A stretch of 36,744 nucleotides of DNA, taken from assembly GCA_902651635.1 (NCBI GenBank), contig CACRSC010000030.1:356943-393686 (forward strand), read 5' to 3'. A program made the translations under genes and the position numbers. The notes under the pieces were generated by a model. It searched no databases, had not been told where the DNA came from, and was given only the letters and a program-made list of their open reading frames with translations. Shown here one piece after another: positions 16,561-25,606 of this stretch. Source of the stretch: Mastigamoeba balamuthi. Taxonomy: Eukaryota > Evosea > Mastigamoebida > Mastigamoebidae. Each line of letters opens with the position of its first letter. The stretch's first letter is position 1.

Positions 16561-18996
16561 TCACATGGCGCAGGCGCGGATGATCTCCTCGGCGCCCTCG
16601 CACTGCCTGCCCGCCGACACGGCCTCGCAGATGGCCACGATCTCGGGCTGCAGCGGGGCGGGGGCGACGGTCAGCCACAAGGGGGCGCAGAGGGGTCAAG
16701 ACAGCGCACGTCTTCTCTGAGGATCTCGCGGCAGACGTAGAGGAGCAGGTGGAAGTCCGAGGCCCACGTGTAGAAGGGCTTCTTGCCGTGCTCCTTGATG
16801 TGGTCGCGCAGGTCCTCGCGCACCTGCGGCGCGTCGACGCGGTTCTCGACGGGGAAGCTGCAGAGCGCGAACCTGCTCTTGGAGGCGGCGACGGGCACGT
16901 TGACGATGACCCAGTGGTTGTCGATCGTGTGCGTCTCGCGGTTCTCGATGACGACGGGCTTGCTCGTCGACAGGAACGAGGGGTCCTCCGACGCCGTGAA
17001 CAGGCCCTTCTTCTGCAGCAGCATCGCCTGCTCCGACGCCTGGAACGCCTCCACCTTGCTCTTCCCCGCCGCCGTCGCTGTGCGGCCGCCGCGATGCCCG
17101 TCAGTGAGCGCACAGAGGGTAACCAACACTGCGGTGAGTGTCGTTGCTGCGTGGCTTCGGTTGCCATCGTGTGGGTGCGAATGGGGTGGCGCGGCTGTTG
17201 GACGCATGGCCACCACCAGAGCGCTGTAAATGCGTGTCGCAGTCCTCGGAGCCCAAGTGGGCGAAAGAGGAGAGAACAAAGTGCAGAGTGCGCGTGCTTG
17301 GGGAGAGCCAGCAGTGTGGCAGCAGAGCCCAGACGTGTGTATGTGCGTGAAAGTGGATAGCGCGAGTGACACAGAGTGGAGTGGCAGTGGCAAACGTGGA
17401 CAGAGCAGAGCGGCGCACGGGAGAGGACCATGGTGACGAAGCGGGGGCCGTGGCGGTTCTGGAGCTCGGCCATGCGCTCGATCTCGAGCGACGTGAGCAG
17501 GTTGTCGCGGGCGCCGTGCGAGAAGATCCAGCCGACGAGCCCCAGCCCCAGCAGCCCGGCGACCGTCTCGACCATCTCTGCGTGCGGGTCCTCGAGCAGG
17601 CTGAAGCAGCCGTCCTCGGTGGCCTCCTGCGGCGGCTCGTAGATGCCGTGCACCGTCGTGGAGCCGTCGTCCTCGTGCCTGCCGTACATCCACCCCACGC
17701 GGTTCGCGCGGAAGCGGTGCAGCGAGACGTACGACTGGAAGCCGCTGGCCGCGTGGTAGTCGACGGCGACCTTGGCGCAGGCGGCGTCTGCCTGGCGCTT
17801 GACGTGCACCAGCCGCTGCTCGCGCCTCTGCATGCACTCGACGCACGAGCCGTGGGGCCCGTGGTTCCTGCACACAATGGGCTCGTCGTCGAGCTCCTCC
17901 TCCTGCGCCGCCCGCTCGGGCCCCATGCAGTTGGTGCACCGCCCGTGCGGCCCGTGCAGGCACTTGATCCCCATCCTGTTCGGCCCCTGCGCTGGGCCTC
18001 CTGCTGCTGCAGAGGCAGAGGCAGCAGCTGTGGGGCTCTGCTTGTCGCCCACGCACTTGGGGCAGGTCACGTGGGCGGGGTGGTTGCACGCCAGCCGCGG
18101 CGTGTCCACCAGCGGGGGGCAGTTGACGCAGTGCACGCCCGGCCCGTGCCTGCACAGCGCAGACGACCCCCCTGGGGCTGCTGCTGCTGCCCCTGCGGCT
18201 GCTGCTGGGGCAGAGGCTGGAGCAGGGGCGGTGGTGGCGATGCAGTTGGGGCAGCGGACAGAGGGCGGGTGGTTGCAGGCGACGTGGCCCCTGGCCGTCC
18301 GCGGCATGCACTTGACGCACACCGTGTGGGGCCCGTGCCTCATCGGGCAGTTGCTGCAGCGCAGGGTGGGACGGAGTGGGTGGGTGTGCCACGTCGGGCG
18401 TGCCCCCCGTGACGTGGTGTGACGTGGGGGGAGCCTGTGGCGCACGCGGGGGTGATCTCGTCGGGGGGCGGTGTCCGCGGGTGCGCAGAGGCCGAGGGCG
18501 GCGGCGACATCGACGTGTCGTGGGCCCCTCCTGCTGCCGCTCCTGTGCCCACGCTGCTGCTGCTGCTGCTGCCGCGCGCCGTCGACACGGAGCCCGCGAA
18601 CAGCATCGACCCGTGCCTGCGTCGCGTCACGTAGTGTCACGTCACGTTCAACGTCACATCGCATCGCCACGTGGTGGTGTCTGCCGTCAGAGCCCCCCTG
18701 TGGTCCGGACACCACGCCCACGCCCACACCGGGGGTGGAGGCTGCGGGGGAGCGCAACTGGAGGCCGGCGGAGCGCATGTTGAGGCGCGTGGGGACGGCG
18801 GCGCTGAGCGTGCGGTCGTTGGCGAGGACCACGAGCGCCGCCTGCATCCCCATGTCCTTGGCGACCTTCTCGCGCAGCGCCAGCACCGTCTCGGCGTCGG
18901 CCACCTCGTACCGCGCCACGACGCCCGTCGGGAGAGTGACTCGGATGATCTGCGGCGGGGGTCATTCGCGGGGGCTGCGGGGCGTGCGCTCACCAT
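16561..18996 (-). CDS. NPL4: NPL4 homologue (Cdc48/p97 ubiquitin-recruitment cofactor) with expanded zinc knuckles
   Basis: Six exons, all phases consistent, 584 aa: 18994-18996 (only the start codon), 18759-18949, 18446-18616, 17419-18353, 16710-17077, 16561-16647 (TGA). Seen: N-terminal ubiquitin-like domain (IIRVTLPTGVVARYEV to LQHGSMLF); a low-complexity Ser/Pro linker; six Cys-His knuckles at about residues 124-296 (for example CRHGPGVHCVNC, CNHPAHVTCPKC, CRNHGPHGSCVEC); then the NPL4 MPN-like domain (GWMYGRHEDDGSTTVHGIYE, LLEDPHAEMVETVAGLLGL, VGWIFSH) and C-terminal part (DNHWVIVNVP, FYTWASDFHLLLYVCREI). NPL4 with UFD1 delivers ubiquitinated substrates to Cdc48/p97. Length is usual for the family, but the knuckle number appears high. 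It is divergent from the glycosyltransferase gene. Confidence 0.92.
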
Positions 18997-19111
18997 TATC
19001 GCGCTGAGACAACTAAGCGTTTCGTAAGTGGGATATTTGTCCCCCCTCGGCTTTTCCGGATATTTGGAAAATCTCTCGCCAGATTTTTGTCTGGTCTGGG
19101 GTGTGCAAACC
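18997..19111. promoter_or_regulatory. 115-bp bidirectional promoter between NPL4 and the glycosyltransferase
   Basis: Only 115 bp separate the two divergent start codons. The spacer is less GC-rich than its flanks and contains GATATTTGTCC and GGATATTTGG, a repeated ATATTTG element 25-30 bp apart. Both transcription starts and 5' UTRs must fit here. Confidence 0.6.
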
Positions 19112-21443
19112 ATGGGAGTGCGCGCGCGGGCCACGCTGGCGGTTCTGTTCGTTGCCCTTCTGGCAGTACGCGTGCCCCCTCACCCGCCAGGCACACCGCC
19201 TCACCCATGACCCCTTGCAGGAGTCTGCGTTTGGAGCGATCGACTTCACGGTGCCCACCTCCTTGGGGGCCCAATCCCACCCGAATCCCAATTGACGCGC
19301 GACTTCCAGAAAGAAGAGGCAGATGAGGACAAGAAGCCCTCCTCCATGACAGCCGAGATCATGCGGCAGCGCATCGCGCAGTGGACGTCGTTCGACCCGG
19401 ACAAGTATGTCTTCCCGGACTTTGACATGGTCAAGTACGACCCCCCGAAGCCCAAGTGGCAGCTCGACCTCGTTACGTCACCCAAGAAATGCCTGCACCA
19501 CGTCACCCGGAAAGGGAGACACTAAAAGCCACCTCTGTCGACTCCTCCCTCCCCTTTGCTTCCCTGCCTGTCGCATCAGACGACGCCAGTCAAGCCCTGG
19601 AACGCCACCACGCGGCCGTTCCGCGTGCTCTTCGTCGCGGAGATCGACGTGTACGTGACGAGCATGAGCAGGTGGTTCTTCCACTTCTACGAGGCGTTCA
19701 GGCAGCTGCCCAGCGTCGAGGCGTACCTCTGGGGCCCGGGCTTCACCGGCTGGGAGGACGACCTCACGACCGCCGAGAACGTCGCCACGCGCTGGGGCAG
19801 CCCGCTCTTCTTCGACTTCTTCTTCAACCACACCATCCACGTGCGTCCAGTTACAATTCTGAATCTTCTGCGTTCCTGATTCGCGGATCTTCTGTGATTT
19901 TCCCCACCCTCTCCCACACAGCACAACAAGGACCGCAAGTGGAAGGGGCTCGGGGAGCCGCACCCGCCGGTGGCCGTGTGGCACCACGAGTGCGTGTACT
20001 TTGAGAAGCTGCCGTCGTCGGACTACAACAGCGTGTTCCAGTGCTCGCACGAGGCGGAGCTGGTGCTGCACGCCTACGCCAACCACATGGCCTACTTCCC
20101 CTCGCACAGCGTCGACCGCCTGCTCTGGCACTTCCCGCACGCCGCGCACCTGCCCCTGCACACCAACAACTCGGACCCCGCCTCGGAGCGCGCCGTCGAC
20201 GTGCTGCTCATCGGGCGCATCTGGAACGCCTACCCCATGCGCCTCCGCTACCTCCAGCTCCTCGAGCAGAAGAAGATGCCCGGCAACGCCGTCCAGTACG
20301 AGCACCCCGGTGCGCTCCGCCCCCCTGCTCCCTCCCCCGCCGTTCTTGGCCACTCGTTCGATGGCCCCGCGCTCCTTTTCGCACTTAGTTTTTTTCATTT
20401 CTTTGTGATTTCGGTTTCCACACGGAATGCTGTCCCAGTGCGAGCGTCCCTGACACCCTCTCGCCTGGTCTTACTACTTCCCCACTATGGCACGCTTGTG
20501 ATGGCGATGACTCCGTTTCGTGGCCGCCCTGTCTTTGCTCTTCATTGCACTTTGCGTTGGGTTCCCACTGAGCACCGCCCAACGAGTGAGCACCGATGAT
20601 GCTCTGCGACTGGGATTCCAACGCCGCCTCGCGGTGATTCTGGACCCATGCGTCTCACGAGCATTGCCTGCTGGGTCTGCACGTGCCGAGCACAACTGTT
20701 GTGTCTTGTTTTTTCTCGGGCTTTTTGTTTCTGGGTTCTCTTTGTCTGCAATTCCAGCACGTTGTTTTGCGCTCTGCCGGCCCTCAGGAGCTGCAATGCA
20801 CCACTGTGCTCTGCATACCCCCAGCTCTGTTGAGCTCTGACCCTTGAGCAACTTCTAAGCCCGCGCGCTATGCAATTTCCCCGCATTTTGCCTCAATATT
20901 CCGCACACTCTGTTGCTCTCGCGACCCCTCTGACGACGTTTCCCGTGCTCGCGTGCGTGCGTGCGCGCAGGGTACTGGATCAACGAGAACGACATGCTGC
21001 CGACGGCGGTGGAGGCGCAGGCAGCGCACTACGTGCGGTCGCTGGAGACGGCCAAGATCATCCTCGTCTGCAGCACACGCAGGCGCTACGCCGTGCGCAA
21101 GTACGTCGAGGCCGCTGCGGCCGGGGCCCTCGTGATCGGCGACATCCCGGGCGACCGCGAGGACGAGTTCGGGCACTACGTCGTCGAGGTCAAGCGCTCG
21201 GACCCCGACGAGGTGATCCAGCAGACGGTGCAGTGGTGGCTCGACCACCCGCGCGAGCGCATCGCCCGCGCCGCGCTGGGCCAGCGCCTCGTGCGCGCGC
21301 GCTACACGACGGCGCACGCGGCGAGGAACGCGCTGTACATCATGCAGAGCTACCTGGCGGGCGTCAGGGGCATGGTCTTCCCGCACCCCTTCCGCAGGAT
21401 CAACTACTTCCTCCCCAAGACCCGCCAGTGCGTGCGCTCCTGA
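19112..21443 (+). CDS. Secretory-pathway GT-B-like glycosyltransferase (CgeB/GT1-like), 455 aa
   Basis: Six exons with consistent phases: 19112-19165, 19221-19250, 19310-19471, 19580-19840, 19922-20309, 20971-21443 (TGA). Introns are 55-109 nt except the fifth (661 nt). Seen: an N-terminal signal peptide or membrane anchor MGVRARATLAVLFVALLA; a first Rossmann-like strand FRVLFVAEIDVYVTSMSRWF; a central segment (AVWHHECVYFE, ELVLHAYANHMAYFPS, VDVLLIGRIWNAYPMRLRY); and a C-terminal half with VRKYVEAAAAGALVIGDIPG, the E...AAG nucleotide-sugar signature of GT-B enzymes, followed by PDEVIQQTVQWWLDHP. It probably transfers a sugar in the ER or Golgi; donor and acceptor are unknown. The first two short exons rest on splice logic only. 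Confidence 0.8.
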
Positions 21444-21639
21444 GCGGCCGCCGCCAGCCGCCCCGCGGGGGGGCTCCGCTCGTCAACAACTGAACTGCTG
21501 TCGAACTGCTGCTGCTGCTGCTTGCCACTGTGCCCTGTGCCGCTCTTTCTCTTCTTCCGTGAAACGCGTGGCAGCGATGCTGGGCTCTGTTGGGAGTAGT
21601 CTTCCCGCTATTTAAACTGCAGTGGGAGTGCAGTTGCCG
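21444..21639. other. 3' flank of the glycosyltransferase gene
   Basis: Short CTGCTGCTG reiteration at about 21500-21520. CTATTTAAACTGC at about 21608 resembles a TATA element but is far from any start codon. No gene. Confidence 0.35.
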
Positions 21640-22062
21640 CCCTGGGCTTCGTTGCCCCGCTGTGGGCTTCTGTGCGCCTCTGCTCCCTCTTGCATGCAGA
21701 GCTCGCTGGCTCCCCCATTTCGCGCCTCGTCTCGGACCTCCAGACGCCCCCCAATAGGGCAGGGAGGTGCACGTCCGGCATTTTGCGCGCACCATTGTGG
21801 CAGTGCTCCTTCGTTTGTTGCGCTGCGTCTGTTGCCCCAACGGCTTGTTCGTTCGGTTGTCCACTTTTCCCCGCGATTGCAAGGCTCCGCGCAACATGCA
21901 CCCGAGTTCAATCCAACTTGGTGCACGACGGGGGCACCGTGACGTGTCATCCTCTGCACGTATCCTGCACCAATGCCGCTATTTAATCGCCACGCACTTG
22001 GGGATTTCAGTGCACATCGTCTGTGAACGCCTTCGCCTGCACACGCATCCAAACACTGCAAA
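21640..22062 (+). promoter_or_regulatory. Promoter of the fascin-like gene, duplicated at 29130-29502
   Basis: The block containing GCACGCACC/GCGCGCACC, GTGCTCCTT, GCTGCGTCTGTTGCCC, GATTGCAAGGCT and TCCAACTTGGTGCAC is repeated in the same order upstream of the signal-peptide exon at 29503. CTATTTAATCGC at about 21979 is a TATA-like box about 83 bp before the ATG at 22063. Confidence 0.7.
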
Positions 22063-22985
22063 ATGCGTTGCTATGCATCGTTACTTCTCGCCGCGCTCGC
22101 CTGTGCGGTCTCTGGTGAGTCCCTTCATTGCCCCGTCCCGGTGCTCTCAACTTCTCAGCCTATNNNNNNNNNNNNNNNNNNNNNNNNNNNNNNNNNNNNN
22201 NNNNNNNNNNNNNNNNNNNNNNNNNNNNNNNNNNNNNNNNNNNNNNNNNNNNNNNNNNNNNNNNNNNNNNNNNNNNNNNNNNNNNNNNNNNNNCGACGCT
22301 GGCGCAGGAGGGGAGGAGCGTGTCGATGGACTTTGCGAGCTGCGGGGGCTACCTCCAGGACCTCACAGCGCCGCTCAGCGCTGGAATGGTGGCCACGGTG
22401 AGCCACTGGGGCGATGGCACGATGGACTGGCTCGACGGCAAGTGGTGCCACGCGGGCTGCGACAAGAGCGGCCGCCTCGTGGTCAGCGACATTGAGCTCA
22501 CGGGCAGCGACAGCACCAGCGGCTCTGCTCCCGCCCCCGAGGTCCCTGCGCTGGCGGGCCAAGTGCACCTGAAGACGTTCTTCAACACGTTCCTCAGCGC
22601 CCAGCCCAACGGGCAGCTCGTGGGAGACAGGGCGCAGGCGAATCGTGAGCGCATTCGCTCAGCGACATCAGAGCACAATTCAACTGACGTGCATTGAACC
22701 GCAGAGTGGGAGACGTTCACGGTGGAGAAGGCCAGGCTGGCTGGGGGCGTGTACCTCAGGAGCGCGCACGGCAAGTACGTGTCGGCCAACCCTCAGACGG
22801 GGCACGTGAGGGCCGACGCGGCGTGGGCCAACGAGTGGGAGACGTTCTTCGCGGAGGCGAGGGGCGACGGCCAGTGGGTGTTCAGGACGACGTCTGGGCG
22901 CTACCTGACAGTGGAGGACAAGCCGCACAACGTGACTGCGTGGAACACCGTGGCGCAGGGCTGGGAGACCTTCACTGTCGCTTGA
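22063..22985 (+). CDS. Secreted fascin-like beta-trefoil protein (contains assembly gap)
   Basis: Exon 1 22063-22114 encodes the signal peptide MRCYASLLLAALACAVS. After donor GTGAGT there is an N gap, and exon 2 resumes by 22294 and ends at 22644; exon 3 is 22705-22985 (TGA). Seen: a Cys-containing segment (FASCGGYLQDLTAPLSAG, HWGDGTMDWLDGKWCHAGC), then a trefoil with recurring fascin-type units: FFNTFLSAQPNGQLVGDR, QWETFTVEK, GVYLRSAHGKYVSANPQTG, EWETFFAEARGDGQWVFRT, GRYLTVEDK, GWETFTVA. Cytoplasmic fascins bundle actin; the signal peptide here points instead to an extracellular carbohydrate- or protein-binding role, which is inference. The start of exon 2 is hidden in the gap. Confidence 0.78.
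22164..22293. other. Assembly gap (130 N)
   Basis: A run of N inside intron 1 and/or exon 2 of the fascin-like gene. True length is unknown. Confidence 1.
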
Positions 22986-23301
22986 GAGAATCCGGACCCC
23001 TGGTCACGTGGTCCGGCCGGCCCACCCCATGAGACCTCCCAGGAGCACAAAAAGTGACAATTTAACTGCAGAATCGTTGTTCATCTGCAAGCACCACATC
23101 AGAAAGATGAAATGGTGCAATAATCATCCTCCCAATGGATTCTTGGCCATATGGCCCCGCCTTACGTAATTCCTGCTTTTCAAAACGACTGTCATAGAGA
23201 TTGAAAACCTGACTAATCTTCTGGGTTCCGATGCTGCTGATAGTGGGATGTTACGTTCATTACTATCAGCGTAGAGCATACCTCCTGTCGATTCTGCTTT
23301 T
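22986..23301. other. 3' flank of the fascin-like gene, no gene seen
   Basis: Composition becomes AT-richer after about 23040, matching the following pseudogene and copy F. No motif recognised. Confidence 0.35.
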
Positions 23302-23570
23302 TCAGGGAAAGTTCGATCTGCAATTTGGACAATGAGCCAAAGAGACATTTCCTGTGCAATAGACGGAAGTGAAACCTGCGGAAATGTTCATGAACACCCT
23401 GCTGATGCCGCCCCTGGCCTCAATGTTGCTGACCCCGAGGAGCCGCTCTTGTCGCACCCACGTGCCATCGTCCCAGTGGCTCAGCTTCATCACCATTCCT
23501 GCCCTGAGTGGCGCCGAGAGCTCCTGGAGGTAGCCCCCGCAGCCCCCCACATGATCCTCTGCTCCTGCAC
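23302..23570 (-). pseudogene. Fascin-like gene fragment, frameshifted
   Basis: Minus-strand reading gives CGGYLQELSAPLRAG, MVMKLSHWDDGTWV and GVSNIEARGGIS, clearly homologous to CGGYLQDLTAPLSAG, VSHWGDGTMDW and VVSDIEL of the intact gene. Upstream, the expected ALVQEQR... lies in a different frame, and the trefoil exon is absent. It is therefore a truncated, frameshifted paralog lying antiparallel and immediately upstream of copy F. Confidence 0.65.
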
Positions 23571-23669
23571 CAGCGCCACCACTGACCCTCTGTTCGCCAA
23601 GAACCAGTGAGCGCGGCCACAGAGCACCGAAGAATGTGCCGGAGACAAACGAGCTGCCTGCCCTCGGAC

Positions 23670-24533
23670 TGGAATTACACCAAATCCAATCATCAGATTG
23701 CTCAAGCAATACCATCGGAACATGCCTTCCTCTCAAGTCACCAGGTAAGAGAGCTGCTTTTTGCTTACTAACGGGGGCTCTTCGCTCCAGGAAATGAGTG
23801 TAACTCTTACCGTGAGTGCCAGCTCTGGTACGCGGAGCGGTCTACATCGGCATGTTCTGGTGGTATCTGCCAGCCAGCTTCGGGACGGACTGCCAATGGC
23901 AAGTCATGCACAAGCAACGCGGATTGCCTTACTCAATCATGTATTAACTCTGTCTGCACGAATCCTGTTTACGTTTCGATTGGCGCAAGCTGTGATTACC
24001 GGACCTCAGTTTGTGCACCGGGATCACAGTGCAGAGAGGGCGTCTGCACTAAATATGCACAAGCACACGAGTTGTGCAATGATGTCATTCCATGTCCATG
24101 GTCCTGCGAGAACAATGAATGTTTCTGGATTCTGAGTGGCAAAACAGGAGAGAAATGTGACGAATCTCCTTCATGTATGCAAGAACTGTTCTGTAGTCCG
24201 TACATAACTGATCGGTTGGTTATCTGACCTTCTTCCAGACAACAGCATCTGCACTAAATCGTTACCAATAATCAGTCAGCAATGCACCACCTCATCTGAT
24301 TGTCCTGGGGGCTATAGGCACGAATTTCCTTTTAAAAATCCTTATTTATGCTCTCTGACAGGTGCTCCTGCAACTCTGAGATGGGTATCAAAATGTGCAC
24401 CAGTTGGTCACCTGCCATCAAATACCTTCAGATGATCAAGAAGACCATCGATTGCTTTATCAAGAACGACAACTATGAGCAATGTATGCGCAATGACCTT
24501 ATGGTTCAAGAGATGGAGATCGCGTCAGAATAA
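23670..24533 (+). pseudogene. Cysteine-rich surface protein, diverged copy F, lacking 5' exon and GPI tail
   Basis: Exons follow the copy B plan: to 23744 (SSDCSSNTIGTCLPLKSPG), 23791-24195 (405 nt, the same length as exon 3 of B: NECNSYRECQLWYAE, NGKSCTSNADCLTQSC, GEKCDESPSCMQELFC), 24239-24317 (79 nt, as in B: NNSICTKSLP, CTTSSDCPGGYR) and 24362-24533 (CSCNSEMGIKMC, NYEQCMRNDL). Phases agree, but the fourth intron needs a GC donor (GCACGA). No signal peptide is found upstream, where the fascin-like fragment lies, and the last exon ends in a stop (EMEIASE) without a hydrophobic tail. Sequence is AT-richer than A-C. It could be an old pseudogene or a still-coding relic; the long open exons favour recent constraint. 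Confidence 0.65.
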
Positions 24534-25606
24534 TTGCATTATAGCAGTCTAAAACACCTTACAGTATGGTAATGTGTGGTGGATCTTCACTTCTACAAGA
24601 TTCGAATTCAGCTTTTAAACTCTCGAACCCATAAGTTGCACATCTTCTGATTCTGTTCTATTCTCTTACTCTCTTACCGTCCTGAAGATGCAGCGGACTG
24701 TTCACATAACCCGAGAGCAGTTCTCGAGAGCCAGAGATGCACCAAAGCAACCCATGTGAATAAACGTTCCTACACGTAGGAACACCAAACACACATCAAT
24801 CACAACACTTCCCACACATAAGAGCTGTCCTCCTCATCGTCAAAGGACTTGCAACATGATCTCAAGCTCGCTGTGGTTTTATCCTGCCTCCGTGGTTCTC
24901 TCCCTGCTAGTGGAGACGAATACCTCGCAACCCCACATTTTGGTTTTCTCCACTCCATATATCCGTGGATAAAATAGTGGATAAAACCACGGATAAAATG
25001 CAACACAACCCAGAATATTGATATAATAATCCTCAAGCAGCACTGATCCAACTCCTGGACGTTACATGACATCTAAAAAAGAGCGCAGCAAGCACAGCAT
25101 CACAAGCAGTGCAGTTCACACTGAACCACAGGAAAACATGGTTCTTCCTGCAGCGTTCCTGAATTTTCATGTATCTGGAATGTGATTCTTGTTCAGTAAT
25201 TTGGTGTTGTCTTGGCGCACCAATACGGCTGGCACCTGGCACCTATCGACGGGGACTGTATCCCGAACCTGTGAGGGAAGGGATTTCCCCGGCTCAATAG
25301 ACTCATGTAGGTGATATTCATGGCCTCTGCTGAGGACAGAAGCCTGCCTTTTCTTCTGTAATTTAGTTGAGGAAAATTGTGCTTCCACGGAAGCCCCTCC
25401 GAGCAAGGTGGGACAGTGTCTCTGCATTGGTGGAAATAAAAAAGTGATGAGTGTGAACCTTCACGTCAATGTGAACAACCCAGGTGTGTAGAGTGTAGAG
25501 GTTGGGGACTGCGAATCCTGTTTCGTGTATCACCAAATATCTCGGAGATGGAATCAATTGGCGATTCACTGAATAAGAACAACACAACGCAGAGCTCAGC
25601 TGCTCT
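24534..25606. other. Intergenic stretch, no gene seen
   Basis: About 1 kb without convincing coding frames. It contains the 18-bp palindrome GTTCCTACACGTAGGAAC (24766-24783) and a cluster of GTGGATAAAA/ACGGATAAAA units (about 24960-25000). Confidence 0.45.

Noticed and set aside
17366-18412. Plus-strand ORF opposite NPL4
   Set aside because: Antisense shadow in GC-rich sequence, rich in Ala, Val, Arg and Leu without motifs.
16406-18919. An 837-residue single-exon minus-strand protein
   Set aside because: It reads through introns and its Arg/Ser-rich ends have no family match; the six-exon NPL4 model fits the known domains throughout.
19292-19525. Stand-alone ORF MTRDFQKEEADEDK...
   Set aside because: It is exon 3 of the glycosyltransferase with part of an intron; splicing 19251-19309 restores a continuous frame.
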